A stretch of DNA of 55,557 bases from Hyphomicrobiales bacterium (GTDB lineage: Bacteria > Pseudomonadota > Alphaproteobacteria > Rhizobiales > Beijerinckiaceae). How positions within the stretch are numbered: the first letter of the stretch is position 1; every line of letters starts with the position of its first letter. The translations under genes and the position numbers were made by a program. Of the stretch, positions 35,727 through 47,819 are shown piece after piece. The stretch covers positions 1 to 55,557 of the forward strand of contig JAFAHO010000224.1 of NCBI GenBank assembly GCA_019237205.1. The letters run 5' to 3'. Under the pieces are notes generated by a model. That model made no database searches and had not been told where the DNA came from. It was given only the letters and a program-made list of their open reading frames with translations.

Positions 35727-37109
35727 ATGGACGCCAGCGTCCTCTATGATGGACACAATCTCACCCTGTCAAAATCGACCGGGATCGGCACCTACGCGCG
35801 GACGCTCGCAGCGACCGCGGCGAGGATCGGTTTCAAACCGGAAATCCTGTTGGGCGGCAACGCGTCAGTCGATAGGAAGGACCCGCAACTCAGCGAAATT
35901 GTCCTGTTTGATGCGCTTACGGCGCTCAAACCCTCGCTCAAATTGCGCTTGGAGCGGTTTCTCGCCACCCTTTGGGGCAAGCCTCTCGGCGTGAGGTCGG
36001 CCGAATTCTCACGCGCCGGCGCTGTTCTCAACGGCGTCATGTCGAGTCTGGACGGCTTCGACAGAATGCACGTCGCTCCGAGCTTGTTTGAGGTAGGCCA
36101 GTCCCATTTTCACCGATATGGCGCGCGCGCCGAAGTGAAGCTGTCCAGCGCGCCCTCGCTCTTTCACATGACGTTTCCGACTCCGCTCAAAACGCGGGGA
36201 TGCCCCAACATCTATACTATCCACGACATTGTCCCGTTGCGCCTGCCTCAGACGACTTTGGACAACAAGAAGCAGTTCTTGCGACTCGTCCGCCATCTCT
36301 GCCGCAAGGCGGATCACATTGTGACTGTTTCTGAGTTTTCGCGGCAGGATATCATTCGCTTTGTCGGGATCTCGGAAAATAGAATCACGAACACTTACCA
36401 AAGCGTGCATTTGCCGGCGGTAATCAGCAAGAAAAGCGATGACGAAGTCGCCAACGAAGCGGCGCACGCATTTGGTCTCGATTTCCGAAGTTACTACATG
36501 TTTTACGGCGCAATTGAGCCCAAAAAGAATGTTTCCCGCATGATCGACGCCTATGCGGCGTCCGGCAGCGCGTTTCCGCTGATCATCGTGGGCGGGCTCG
36601 GATGGCAATACGAAGACGATGTCGAGAAGATCAAGGACGATCGATTTCTCTATTATCGCCAAGAGGCGGATCGCATCGTTCCCAGTCGACGAGTCCAGCG
36701 GATTCCCTACTTGCCCTTTTCGCAACTCATGACGTTGGTGAAGGGCGCGCGCGGCGTCCTTTTTCCGTCGCTCTATGAGGGTTTTGGGCTGCCCGTGCTT
36801 GAGGCCATGGCGCTCGGAACGCCGGTGATCACCTCGAACGTGGCGTCCTTGCCGGAAGTCAGCGCGGGGGCGGCTTTTCTCGTCGATCCGACCGACGTTG
36901 ATTCCATGACCAAGGCGATCCGCGCTTTCGATCACGACGACGGCCTGCGGCAGGACCTCGCGCTCAAGGGGAGAAAGAGGGCGGCCTTTTTCGAGCCTCA
37001 AGCGTACCAGGACCGCCTGGCGAACCTCTACTCGAAACTCGGCGTCGGACCCGTTCCGGTTGAGGCGCCGAGCGCCCACGTCATGAGTCTGCAAACGACG
37101 GCCTTATGA
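35727..37109 (+). CDS. GT4 glycosyltransferase
   Basis: A 460-residue GT-B enzyme with the GT4 pattern: STGIGTYARTLAATA (N-terminal acceptor side), IYTIHDIVPLRLPQTTLDN, VTVSEFSRQDIIRFVG, FYGAIEPKKNVSRMIDAYA and the donor-binding motif PSLYEGFGLPVLEAMALGTP. It probably builds the glycan of the cluster, likely with a mannose- or related donor, though donor type cannot be read reliably. The ATG at 35727 lies 71 bases after the KpsE copy 2 stop codon. Confidence 0.93.
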   Translation: MDASVLYDGHNLTLSKSTGIGTYARTLAATAARIGFKPEILLGGNASVDRKDPQLSEIVLFDALTALKPSLKLRLERFLATLWGKPLGVRSAEFSRAGAVLNGVMSSLDGFDRMHVAPSLFEVGQSHFHRYGARAEVKLSSAPSLFHMTFPTPLKTRGCPNIYTIHDIVPLRLPQTTLDNKKQFLRLVRHLCRKADHIVTVSEFSRQDIIRFVGISENRITNTYQSVHLPAVISKKSDDEVANEAAHAFGLDFRSYYMFYGAIEPKKNVSRMIDAYAASGSAFPLIIVGGLGWQYEDDVEKIKDDRFLYYRQEADRIVPSRRVQRIPYLPFSQLMTLVKGARGVLFPSLYEGFGLPVLEAMALGTPVITSNVASLPEVSAGAAFLVDPTDVDSMTKAIRAFDHDDGLRQDLALKGRKRAAFFEPQAYQDRLANLYSKLGVGPVPVEAPSAHVMSLQTTAL

Positions 37110-37138
37110 TCGACGGCGTTGGCGCTCTCTAAGATTGC

Positions 37139-38440
37139 ATGCCGACCGCATCGACCAATGGGCAGAGGCCAATAGTCTTCGACGTCACGCACGTGGTTTC
37201 GCGACTGCCGAAACTGGCGTCGACCGGGATCGACAGGATCGATTTGGCCTATGCCTCGCGCTTCGCGCGGCCCGGCGCGATGGCGGCTGGAGTGCACTAC
37301 GGACTGCGGCGGCCCCATCTCCTTTCCGTCGATGAGGCCCGGGAGTTCGTCGCCCTGTCAGAGTCATTGTGGGCTGAAGCCGGCGCCGCAAATGGGGCGG
37401 CCTTCTTGGCGGTTCTGCACTGGCTCGCTGCGCCCCCCGACCCCGGCTTGCGGAAGCCGGGCCGACAGATGCCCACGCCTGCCGCCTCAGACCGATTGAG
37501 ACGCCTTCAGCAGCTGAGGGGCCGCATCCTGAACAACCGCGCGCTCAGCGTTCCGGAACGTGCGATCTATCTCAATGTTGCACAACACCTGTTCGAGCAC
37601 CCAATCTTTTTCCGATGGCTGAAGCAGCGAGACGATCTATGCAACGTGTTCATGATTCACGACCTTCTGTCCTTGGATTATCCGGAGTTTTTTTCTCCCC
37701 CCAACCTCGACATCTTTCGCCGGCGGCTTTCCACCGCGTTTCTCCACGCGAGCGCCTTCATCGTCTCGACGCAGTCGGTCAAGCGGCGCCTCGAAGAGGA
37801 GCTTCATCGTCAGGGGTCGCGTCCGAGACCTGTGCATGTGCTGCCGTTTCCCTCGCCCCTGGAGGGCAGCCGGCGCGCGTCGCACGCGGATATGGTCTGG
37901 CTGGGCCATCCGTATTTCGTGATGCTTGGAACCGTCGAGCCCCGCAAGAACCATCTTCTCTTGCTGCATGCGTGGCGACAGCTCGTTATCGAAAATCCTC
38001 GAGCCCCGCGTCTTGTCATGGTCGGCGCCAGGGGCTGGGAGACCGAGCAGGTCGCCGACTTGCTCGACCGCAGCGCCGCGCTGCGCGGGCACATCCTGGA
38101 GCTGAGCGGGGTGTCCTCTCCGGACCTGGTCGATCTCTTGCGCGGCGCCCGCGCCTTGCTCATGCCTTCCTTCGAGGAAGGCTATGGTTTGCCCTTGGTC
38201 GAGGCGCTTTCGACCGGCACGCCTGTCGTCGCATCCGACGTTGCGGTGTTCCACGAAGTGACGCAGGAACGCGCGACTTTCCTCTCCCCCCTCAACGGCG
38301 AGGCGTGGCGGGACGTCATCAAACGAATGACGGGCGATAAAGACTACGCCGCCGAAAGGCGCGCGGAGGCGGCGAAGTTCGAACCGCCAATCTGGTCGGG
38401 CTACTTCGAAGAGTTGGATCGGTTTCTGGCAGCGTTGTGA
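37139..38440 (+). CDS. GT4 glycosyltransferase, paralogue of the PKS-linked GT4
   Basis: A 433-residue GT-B enzyme with MLGTVEPRKNHLLLLHAWRQ, VGARGWETEQVADLLDRSAA and PSFEEGYGLPLVEALSTGTP in the C-terminal half. Its N-terminal half (FDVTHVVSRLPKLASTGIDRI; FMIHDLLSLDYPEFF) closely parallels the protein at 26648-27952, so the two descend from a duplication. They could add successive similar sugars. It follows the previous GT4 gene by 29 bases. Confidence 0.93.
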   Translation: MPTASTNGQRPIVFDVTHVVSRLPKLASTGIDRIDLAYASRFARPGAMAAGVHYGLRRPHLLSVDEAREFVALSESLWAEAGAANGAAFLAVLHWLAAPPDPGLRKPGRQMPTPAASDRLRRLQQLRGRILNNRALSVPERAIYLNVAQHLFEHPIFFRWLKQRDDLCNVFMIHDLLSLDYPEFFSPPNLDIFRRRLSTAFLHASAFIVSTQSVKRRLEEELHRQGSRPRPVHVLPFPSPLEGSRRASHADMVWLGHPYFVMLGTVEPRKNHLLLLHAWRQLVIENPRAPRLVMVGARGWETEQVADLLDRSAALRGHILELSGVSSPDLVDLLRGARALLMPSFEEGYGLPLVEALSTGTPVVASDVAVFHEVTQERATFLSPLNGEAWRDVIKRMTGDKDYAAERRAEAAKFEPPIWSGYFEELDRFLAAL

Positions 38441-38494
38441 CCGTCTGTCCGAATGTTTCCTTGAAAGAAGAGCAGGCAAGAGGAGTCGCGTGTC

Positions 38495-38518
38495 AAGTCT
38501 TAGTCTTAGTCTAGTCTA
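38495..38518. repeat. short tandem repeat of AGTCT units
   Basis: Four consecutive (T)AGTCT units run into the stop codon of the minus-strand gene at 38516. A further TTCGAGTC duplication lies just inside that gene. Such a repeat can expand or contract and shift the C-terminus of the reading frame. Confidence 0.6.
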
Positions 38519-39598
38519 GCCAGCACCTTCGAGTCTTCGAGTCGTCTCGGCCGCGCTGTCGATTTCGTGGGAGAATTCTACTCTGCCGAGGGCGAGCCGC
38601 CCTTCGATAGTGCCGCGGTCGATCCGGACCCGCACCTCGACGGGCTTCGCGGCGTCGTCATGAACAAAGCCGAAGGAAGCATGATAAATGCCCTTGGCTT
38701 CCGGAACCATCGTTGCAATCGCGAGGAGCTGCTCGCCGGCGCCGGCGAAGACTTCGACAGAAAAAGGCGTTCGGCGCGCGCCGGCTGAAAAGCCAACAGT
38801 CATCTGCACTCTCCAGGCGCCTGCTGGCAAATAAAAGTAGGGGCCGTAGTACAGAATTCGTGCCGCCCCGGTCAGTTCGACCACCAACGAAGCTGGCGTA
38901 TCGGGACGGTCGCCCGACAGGAACGCTTCGGTCGGCCAGACGACCGGCCCGGCGTTTTCGCTGAAGCTCACCTGGATGAGCGGCGATAGCACGCCGCCGA
39001 TCATCGCGATTTCCTTGGGCGTGAACCGGGTTTGAGCTTCGTCCAGCGGTTCATAGCCGTCGACGCAGGCTTGCAGCGAGGATTCGAGATTTGCATCTTT
39101 TCCTTTCGGACCCAGACATTTTTCGCACAATTTTTCGTATTGTTCGGGGCTCAGACTAAATTCGAAATGTTCGAGAATGGTGTCGACGATTTCCGTTGTC
39201 GAGGCGTCGGCGAGACGGTGTAGAATCAATTGCCGAGGATGGCCGCGCAATTGCGCATAAAAAGCCGCCGCACCCGTTTGACGCCGAAGCGCTTCTATCG
39301 CGCTGACGCCTGCCTCTTGTTGGAGATACCTTACGCTGTCGACGGGATCATCCAAACACAAGAGAACCGGAGCCCCTCCTTTGCAGCATTCCGCCCGAAG
39401 CGGCGGGCTCGGGAAATGCGAGAGATAGATCAGCGGAGCGCGGTCGCCGTCCGGTTCGAGCGGGTCCTCGCGGTCGATGGCCCGGACCGCCGCGCGGTCG
39501 GGAATGAGAGTGCAGACCTCGCGCAGGAGGTCAAACGCCCAGGTCGAAAGCACGCTGGGCGGGCCAAGAGCAATGGCGTCATGCGCGCGGCGAGGCAT
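38516..39598 (-). CDS. two-domain protein of unknown function (sulfotransferase-like N-part, beta-sandwich C-part)
   Basis: A 360-residue protein I do not recognise. The N-terminal half starts near GPPSVLSTWAFDLLREV and includes VLLCLDDPVDSVRYLQQEA and HFEFSLSPEQYEKLCEKCLG. These recall the phosphate loop and RDP-type motif of sulfotransferases, but with key residues changed. The C-terminal half (about 210-355) is rich in beta-strand patterns (VVELTGAARILYYGPYFYLP, then AGAWRVQMTVGFS), like a carbohydrate-binding sandwich. ATG 39598 is chosen where the conserved-looking part begins; the frame is open to 39790 with low-complexity basic sequence. Lying next to the glycan cluster, it may modify the exported glycan. 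Confidence 0.65.
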   Translation of the reverse strand: MPRRAHDAIALGPPSVLSTWAFDLLREVCTLIPDRAAVRAIDREDPLEPDGDRAPLIYLSHFPSPPLRAECCKGGAPVLLCLDDPVDSVRYLQQEAGVSAIEALRRQTGAAAFYAQLRGHPRQLILHRLADASTTEIVDTILEHFEFSLSPEQYEKLCEKCLGPKGKDANLESSLQACVDGYEPLDEAQTRFTPKEIAMIGGVLSPLIQVSFSENAGPVVWPTEAFLSGDRPDTPASLVVELTGAARILYYGPYFYLPAGAWRVQMTVGFSAGARRTPFSVEVFAGAGEQLLAIATMVPEAKGIYHASFGFVHDDAAKPVEVRVRIDRGTIEGRLALGRVEFSHEIDSAAETTRRLEGAG

Positions 39599-39871
39599 CG
39601 GGTCCGGTGGGTTTGCTGGCCAAAGCGTCAACCCAGCATGTCGCGCGCCGCCCGGGCGCGCAACCTCAGCAACTCGGCCGCGTCTCTTGATCTGAAATTC
39701 GCTCTGCGTTCGTCGATTCGGGCAATTGCGGCGCCTCGCCTCCGCGAAAGGGACACGCCGTCGCGACTTCGCAAGCGGGCCTCCGTTCACGATTGTCGAG
39801 TTGACACTCTCGGGAGCGTCGCCGGCAAGCCCCCATGCCGCCCCCGAGCGCGTTCCGCCGCGCCCGATCCT

Positions 39872-41800
<1,929 letters not shown>

Positions 41801-41988
41801 AGCCTTCCCGTGACGACCGTGGGGCGGGGAATTCTCCAGCCTCTGTCGGCCCTGTCCTCTCCACCCATTTAAGCGCAGGTCATCGAATTGCCAAGAGAAC
41901 ACGAGTTCTCTGAATTCAAAGTGAAAGCCTCAAATGCAGCGTTTTGGCGGCGCTGGCGCTTTTAGCGACGTGTTGCGGCGCAGAAGAG

Positions 41989-43683
41989 TCAGGCCGTTTT
42001 CTCCTCGACGAGCGACAATTCTTGCATCATCGCCTGCCGCATCAGGAATTTTTGCGCTTTTCCGGTCACCGTCATCGGAAAAGCGTCGACGAAGCGCACA
42101 TAGCGCGGCGTCTTGTAGTGCGCCATCGAGGCGCGGCAGAAGGCGATCACCTCGTTCTCGTTCAGGCTCGCACCCTCGCGCCGGCGGATCCACACGCAGA
42201 GCTCCTCGCCGTAACGATGATCGGGAATGCCGAACGCCTGGACGTCTGCGACCGCCGGGTGGGTGTAAAGGAACTCTTCGATCTCGCGCGGATAAATGTT
42301 TTCGCCGCCCCGGATGATCATGTCCTTCAGCCGGCCGACGATGTTGCAATAGCCCTCCGCGTCGATGGTCGCGAGATCGCCGGTATGCATGAAGCGGGCC
42401 CCGTCGATGGCTGCGGCGGTCGCTGCCGGATCGTCCCAATAGCCGCGCATGACGCTGTAGCCGCGGGTCAGGAGCTCGCCGGGCTGCCCGGGCGGCACGA
42501 TCCGTCCCTCCGTATCGACGATCTTGACTTCGATGTGCGGCTGGATTCGTCCGACGGTCGAAACGCGCCGGTCGAGCGGATCGTCATGGGCGCTCTGAAA
42601 GCTGACGGGACTCGTTTCCGTCATCCCATAGGCGATCGTCACCTCCCGCATGTGCATGCGCTCGACGACCCGCCGCATCACTTCCACCGGGCATGGTGAG
42701 CCCGCCATGATTCCGGTTCGCAGAGTACGCGGATCAAAGCGGCCGAAGTCTGGGTGATCGAGCATGGCGATGAACATTGTCGGCACGCCGTGCAGGCCGG
42801 TGCATCCTTCGGCCTCGACCGCTTCCAGAGTGGCGATGGGATCGAATCCTTCGGAGGGGCTGACCATCGCGGCGCCGTGGGTGACGCAGGCGAGGTTGCC
42901 CAGCACCATGCCGAAGCAGTGATAGTAGGGCACCGGAATGCAGAGCCGGTCTTCGGGCGTCAGCCTCATCGCTTCGCCGACGAAGAAGCCGTTGTTGACG
43001 ATATTGTGATGCGTGAGGGTCGCGCCCTTCGGCGCACCCGTGGTGCCGGAGGTGAACTGAACGTTGATCGGGTCGTCGAACTGCAGCTTCGCCTCGAAGG
43101 CGGCGAGCGCTTTGCGCTCCTCGTCCGTTGCAGGCTTCGGGACCTCGTTGAAGTTGAGCATGCCCGGCGTCGTCTCAGCTCCGAGCCGGATGACGATCTC
43201 GAGTTTCGGAAGTCCCTTCGAGGCGAGCTTGCCGGGCTCGGCCGCGTCGATCTCCGGCGCGCTCGACCGAAGAGAGTCGAAATAGTCGTTGTTCTTGTGG
43301 CCGGGGCTCAGGATGAGCGCCCTGCAGCCCGATTTCCTGATCGCATAGTCGAACTCGTGTGCGCGATAGGCCGGATTGATGTTGACGAGGATCAGTCCCG
43401 CGAGCGCGGCGCCGAATTGCGCGAGCACCCATTCGCTCCGGTTGGCCGACCAGATGCCGACGCGGTCGCCTGTCCTGAGGCCGAGCGCCATGAGGCCGAT
43501 CGCAAGGTCTTCGGACCTTCGCAGGAGATCGGCATAGGTCCAGCGCACGTTTTGATGGCGGGTCACGAGCGCAAGTCGGTCCGGGCCTTCCGCCGTCACG
43601 CGCCGCAGCAGCGCGCCAATGGTCTCGCCGAGGAGAGGCGTCGAACTGGCGCCGTGCACGTAGGATTGTGTCAATGGCTCCAT
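41989..43683 (-). CDS. AMP-binding acyl-CoA synthetase
   Basis: Activates a fatty or related carboxylic acid to acyl-CoA through an acyl-AMP. The 564 residues show the adenylation motifs [61 protein letters not shown] and the C-terminal catalytic Lys in [15 protein letters not shown] 43683 has GGAGG about seven bases upstream; the frame is open to 43818. It could supply acyl-CoA to beta-oxidation or lipid synthesis. Nothing ties it specifically to the PKS cluster 10 kb away. Confidence 0.94.
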   Translation of the reverse strand: MEPLTQSYVHGASSTPLLGETIGALLRRVTAEGPDRLALVTRHQNVRWTYADLLRRSEDLAIGLMALGLRTGDRVGIWSANRSEWVLAQFGAALAGLILVNINPAYRAHEFDYAIRKSGCRALILSPGHKNNDYFDSLRSSAPEIDAAEPGKLASKGLPKLEIVIRLGAETTPGMLNFNEVPKPATDEERKALAAFEAKLQFDDPINVQFTSGTTGAPKGATLTHHNIVNNGFFVGEAMRLTPEDRLCIPVPYYHCFGMVLGNLACVTHGAAMVSPSEGFDPIATLEAVEAEGCTGLHGVPTMFIAMLDHPDFGRFDPRTLRTGIMAGSPCPVEVMRRVVERMHMREVTIAYGMTETSPVSFQSAHDDPLDRRVSTVGRIQPHIEVKIVDTEGRIVPPGQPGELLTRGYSVMRGYWDDPAATAAAIDGARFMHTGDLATIDAEGYCNIVGRLKDMIIRGGENIYPREIEEFLYTHPAVADVQAFGIPDHRYGEELCVWIRRREGASLNENEVIAFCRASMAHYKTPRYVRFVDAFPMTVTGKAQKFLMRQAMMQELSLVEEKTA

Positions 43684-43769
43684 GCCGGTCCTCCCGTTTC
43701 CCCTCAGCCCCGCGCCGTCCGCGTCCGCAGATCGGGCGGCCTGGGCGCCCGAGGCCGCTCGCGCCTTTA

Positions 43770-46346
43770 TCACAATTCGCGCAAGAAGGCGGCGGGCTTT
43801 TGACCGAGAATGCGCCATGCGCCGATCATGCCAAGCCCGATGGTGAAGGCAAGGCCGCCTCCCGCCGCGGCCAGCGCTGAGGTCCAGTCGAAGACGAAAT
43901 CGGACAGCATGATCCGCTTGACCACGAGCCAGGCGGTCAGCGCGCCCGCGCCGACGCCGAAGGCCGCGGTCGTGGCTCCGAGAATGGCGTACTCGATGAG
44001 GAACATCGAGGTCAGGCGTGTTCGGGTCGCCCCGAGGATCTTCAGGATCGTCGCGTCGGCGAGCCGCGCGCGGCGGTTGGCGGCGAGCGCGCCGGCGAGC
44101 ACCAGGACCGAGGTCAGAAGCGCGACGCCGGTTGCGGCGCGGATCGCCAGCGCGAGCTTCGCCACCAGCGCCTCGATCGTCTCGAGCGCGTCGCGAACGC
44201 TGACACTGGCGACTTCGGGAAAGTCATGCGCCGCCGCGCGCAGAAGCGCGATTTCCTGGTCCGGACCGTCGCCTGCCGGCAGTGCGGCGGAGACGAGCTC
44301 GCTGAAAGGCGCGCCCTTGAACGTATTCGGCGAATAGACGAGGACGAAATTGATCGCGAAGCTGCGCCAGTTGACCTTCCTGAGATTGGCGACCTTTGCG
44401 GTGATGTCGCGCCCGAGCACGTTGACTACGACCGCGTCGCCGACCTTGAGGCCAAGGCCGTCGGCGACCTGCTTCTCCATCGAGACGAGCGGAGGGCCGG
44501 AATAGTCGCTTGGCCACCATGCGCCGGCGACGACCTCGGAGCCTTCGGGCGGCTTCGCCGCGAAGGTCACGCCGCGGTCGCCTTCCAGCGCCCAGGCGAC
44601 ATCCTCCCGCGCCTTGACCGCCTCGACCGGCGTATCGCCGATCTTGACGAACCGGCCGCGCATCATAGGCACTTCGCTGAAGGCGGCACCGGGCGCCTTT
44701 TGCTTCAGGAAATCGAGGAACGCCGCCGCGTCCGCGCTTCGAACGTCGAGGAAGAAGAAACTCGGCGTCACGCCGGGCTGGGAGTCCCTCAGCTCGGCGC
44801 GCATATTGAAGTCGATGAGAGTGAGCGCAACGAGAGCCGCGAGCCCCAGACCCAGCGACAACACGACCGAGGCCGTCAGCGCGCCCGGCCGGTGGATCGC
44901 CGCAAGCGCCATGCGGAGCTCGATCGGACGCGAAACCGGAGCGCGCCTTACGGCCAAGGCAATGGCGAACGCAACGAGTCTTAGGACGAGGAAGGCGGCC
45001 AGCGTCGCGCCGGCGACGGCGATCGCGACGGACCGCTGAGGGCTTGTCGCAATGGCGAGCCCGACAAGCGCGACGCCAGCCAGTGCGGCGCCGGCGACGT
45101 AACGGGCGCTCGGCCAGCCCTGGCGCTCCTCGGCGAGGTCGCGAATGAGGGTGGTGACCGGCAGGTCGTGCGCCCGGCCCAGCGGAACGATCGAAAAAGC
45201 AAGCGCCGTGAGAAGGCCGTAAGCCACGCCGAGCGCGACAACGCCCGGGTCGACCGACGGCGCGAGTGGGATCGGCAGGAGGTCGGCAAAGAGCCGGTTG
45301 ATGACGAACGGGATAGCGACGCCGAGCGCGGCTCCGGCGGAAGCGCCGACGAGGGCGACTATAAGGAACTCGAAGAGCGCGAGCATAACGACGCCCGTTC
45401 CTGTCGCGCCGATCGCTTTCAGGATCGCCAGCGAAGCGCGCTTTCGCTCGACGAAGCCCTGCGCCGCATTGGCGACGCCGACCCCGCCGACGACCAGCGA
45501 CAACAGGCCCGAGAGCGTCAGGAACTCGGCGAACCGGTCGAGGTCGCGGGTGAAGTCGGGCGAGACATTGAGGCGCGAGTGCGCCTCCCAGCCCGCTTGC
45601 GGAAACGTCCGGGCCGCGGCGTCCAGCAGGGCTTGCACGGCCGCTTCGGCCGGCGCGCCGTTCGGGCCGTCCATGATTACGCGCGTCGTCCAGCGCACGA
45701 GCGATCCCGGCTGCACGAGTCCGGTCGCGTCCAGCGCCTGTTGCGAGATCAGCACCCGCGGCCCAAGGCCGACTCCGACCGCTAGTCGGTCGGGCTCGCT
45801 CCTGAGGACGGCGCTGAGGATGAACCGAGCCTGCCCCAGCTGAAAGGCGTCGCCGATCTTCAGGTTCAGCCGGGCAAGCAAAGTCTCCGCCGCCGCCGCG
45901 CCGAAGGTCCCGTTTTTTTCCGCCAGCGCCTCGGCCGGCGTGATCCGCGGATCAAGGGCAGTTGCGCCGATCCGCGGCCACGACGGCTCGACGGCCTTGA
46001 TTTCCGCCAGGACCGCATCGCCGCTCCCGGTGCGGATCATCCCCCGCATAGTCGCGATGGTCGACAGCGACCCGTAGCGCTGAAGGAAGGCCTGCTCGTC
46101 TGGCGAGAGACGGCGATGGATGAGCGAGAACGAGGCGTCGCCGCCGAGGATAACCCGCCCTTGCCGTCCGAGGCCGTCGTCGAGCGCCTTTGCCAGGCTG
46201 TCGACCCCGACGATCGCCGCGACCCCAAGGGCGATGCAGAGACAGAAGATACGCAGGCCCGCCACTCCGCCTCGAAGGTCGCGCAGCGCAAATCGCGCCA
46301 CCGGCGACCGTCTCCGCGCTGTCGAGATCGCCGCAGGCGCGTTCAT
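43770..46346 (-). CDS. FtsX/MacB-type ABC transporter permease (YbbP-like)
   Basis: An 858-residue membrane protein of the YbbP family with two FtsX domains. It has an N-terminal helix ([20 protein letters not shown]), a large periplasmic part, helices around 265-350 ([20 protein letters not shown]) and 390-470, a second periplasmic part and three C-terminal helices. These systems move hydrophobic molecules or act in envelope stress rather than importing nutrients. Its ATG overlaps the ATPase stop codon (ATGA). With the divergent tesA homologue this keeps the tesA-ybbA-ybbP arrangement known from E. coli. Confidence 0.93.
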   Translation of the reverse strand: MNAPAAISTARRRSPVARFALRDLRGGVAGLRIFCLCIALGVAAIVGVDSLAKALDDGLGRQGRVILGGDASFSLIHRRLSPDEQAFLQRYGSLSTIATMRGMIRTGSGDAVLAEIKAVEPSWPRIGATALDPRITPAEALAEKNGTFGAAAAETLLARLNLKIGDAFQLGQARFILSAVLRSEPDRLAVGVGLGPRVLISQQALDATGLVQPGSLVRWTTRVIMDGPNGAPAEAAVQALLDAAARTFPQAGWEAHSRLNVSPDFTRDLDRFAEFLTLSGLLSLVVGGVGVANAAQGFVERKRASLAILKAIGATGTGVVMLALFEFLIVALVGASAGAALGVAIPFVINRLFADLLPIPLAPSVDPGVVALGVAYGLLTALAFSIVPLGRAHDLPVTTLIRDLAEERQGWPSARYVAGAALAGVALVGLAIATSPQRSVAIAVAGATLAAFLVLRLVAFAIALAVRRAPVSRPIELRMALAAIHRPGALTASVVLSLGLGLAALVALTLIDFNMRAELRDSQPGVTPSFFFLDVRSADAAAFLDFLKQKAPGAAFSEVPMMRGRFVKIGDTPVEAVKAREDVAWALEGDRGVTFAAKPPEGSEVVAGAWWPSDYSGPPLVSMEKQVADGLGLKVGDAVVVNVLGRDITAKVANLRKVNWRSFAINFVLVYSPNTFKGAPFSELVSAALPAGDGPDQEIALLRAAAHDFPEVASVSVRDALETIEALVAKLALAIRAATGVALLTSVLVLAGALAANRRARLADATILKILGATRTRLTSMFLIEYAILGATTAAFGVGAGALTAWLVVKRIMLSDFVFDWTSALAAAGGGLAFTIGLGMIGAWRILGQKPAAFLREL

Positions 46347-47038
46347 GCAGGTATGGAGACGGGGGCAGCGGCCTCGATTGCCCCCGATCGCATCCGGATC
46401 ACGCGGTCGCAGCGCTCCGCCAACGCCGGATCGTGGGTGACGAGCGCAAGCGTCGCGCCGCGGCGCGCGGAAGGGTCGAACATGAGGTCCATGATCGCGC
46501 GTCCGGTCGCCTCGTCCAGGTTGCCGGTCGGCTCGTCGGCGATCAGCAGGGACGGCCGCGGGGAGAGCGCGCGCGCAAGCGCCACGCGCTGCTGCTCGCC
46601 TCCGGAAAGCTGCGCCGGATAATGGTCGAGGCGCTCGCCGAGCCCCATCTGCTGGAGTTCGGCGCGCGCTCGCTCCAAAGCATCGCCGGCGCCAGCGAGC
46701 TCGAGCGGGGCGGCGACGTTCTCGAGCGCGGTCATGGTCGGGATGAGGTGGAAGGACTGGAAGACGATGCCCACGCGCGCGCCGCGAAAGCTGGCGAGCG
46801 CGTCTTCGCTGAGGTCACCGAGCCTGACGCCGTCGATCCGGACCTCGCCTTTGTCGGGGCGCTCGAGTCCAGCCATGATCATGAGCAGCGTCGACTTGCC
46901 GGATCCGGAGGCCCCGACGACGCCGACCGCCTCGCCCTTTGCGATTGTCAGACTGACGCCGCGCAAGATATGCACGCGCGCGGCGCCTCGGCCGAGGCTG
47001 AGATCGACGCTGCGCATCGCGACTGCGGGAAGGGTCAT
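46343..47038 (-). CDS. ABC transporter ATP-binding protein (YbbA/LolD-like)
   Basis: A 231-residue ATPase that drives the YbbP-type permease. Walker A is GASGSGKST, the signature is LSGGEQQRVALARAL, Walker B is LLIADEPTGNLDE, and the switch histidine is in LVTHDPALAERC. The EPTGNLD stretch is typical of the MacB/LolD/FtsE group. ATG 47038 is chosen because homology starts just after it; the frame is open to 47158. Its start codon is one base from the start codon of the divergent esterase gene. Confidence 0.94.
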   Translation of the reverse strand: MTLPAVAMRSVDLSLGRGAARVHILRGVSLTIAKGEAVGVVGASGSGKSTLLMIMAGLERPDKGEVRIDGVRLGDLSEDALASFRGARVGIVFQSFHLIPTMTALENVAAPLELAGAGDALERARAELQQMGLGERLDHYPAQLSGGEQQRVALARALSPRPSLLIADEPTGNLDEATGRAIMDLMFDPSARRGATLALVTHDPALAERCDRVIRMRSGAIEAAAPVSIPA

Positions 47039-47039
47039 C

Positions 47040-47714
47040 GTGTCGGGAGTCCTGAAGGCGGGGTGGCCCTCATATGGGCATTGGCGCGCCGTCGTCCAGG
47101 CGCTGGCTCTGGCCACGGTTTTGGCTCTCGGGATCGGCGAGCGCGCTCCGGCGCGCACGCTGAGCCTGGTTGTCCTTGGCGACAGCCTCGCCGCCGGGTA
47201 CGGCCTGCCGCCGGGAAAGTCGTTTCCCGACCAGCTTCAGGCGGCGCTGAGCGGCAGGGGGTGGGATGTGAAGGTCATCAACGCAGGCGTCTCGGGCGAC
47301 ACCGCGAAGGACGGGCTCGCGCGCTACGATTGGGCGGTGCCGGCGAACGCGGATGCGCTGATTGTCGAGCTCGGCGCCAACGATATGTTGCGCGGCCTGC
47401 CTCCTGAGGGAACAGAGAAAGCGCTGGCGACCATTCTCGACAAGGCAAAAGCCGCGCATTTGCCGACGCTCGTCGCCGGAATGCGCGCAGCGCCGAATCT
47501 GGGGCCGGAATACGTTCACGCATTCGACGCCATCTATCCGGCGCTCGCCGGCGCCTCCGGCGCGCTCCTCTATCCGTTCTTTCTCGATGGCGTCGCTGGC
47601 GACCCCAAGCTGAACCAGCCGGACGGCCTGCACCCGACCGCGGAGGGCGCCGCCGTCATCGTGAACCGGATCCTGCCTTCGGTGGAGGATCTCCTCCGGC
47701 GCGCCAAATCCTGA
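47040..47714 (+). CDS. tesA: SGNH/GDSL arylesterase / thioesterase I-like (TesA)
   Basis: A periplasmic lipase-like hydrolase of 224 residues. After a signal-like segment (VVQALALATVLALGIGERA) come block I LVVLGDSLAAGYGLPPG with the catalytic Ser, NAGVSGDTAKDGLARYDW, block III VELGANDMLRGLPPEGTE, and block V DGLHPTAEGAAVI with Asp and His. The order and spacing match E. coli TesA. The only sensible start is GTG 47040; upstream open frame lies inside the antisense ATPase gene. Having no leader, it may be translated from a leaderless or overlapping transcript. Confidence 0.9.
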   Translation: MSGVLKAGWPSYGHWRAVVQALALATVLALGIGERAPARTLSLVVLGDSLAAGYGLPPGKSFPDQLQAALSGRGWDVKVINAGVSGDTAKDGLARYDWAVPANADALIVELGANDMLRGLPPEGTEKALATILDKAKAAHLPTLVAGMRAAPNLGPEYVHAFDAIYPALAGASGALLYPFFLDGVAGDPKLNQPDGLHPTAEGAAVIVNRILPSVEDLLRRAKS

Positions 47715-47819
47715 CGGAAAATCGTCGTCGTCTCCCAGCGCCCTTGCGCATGAGAGGCGGCTTGCCGTAGCTAGCCGCGTCGTTGCGTCCAATCACGGAC
47801 GCGGGTCCCAGGGGCTTTG

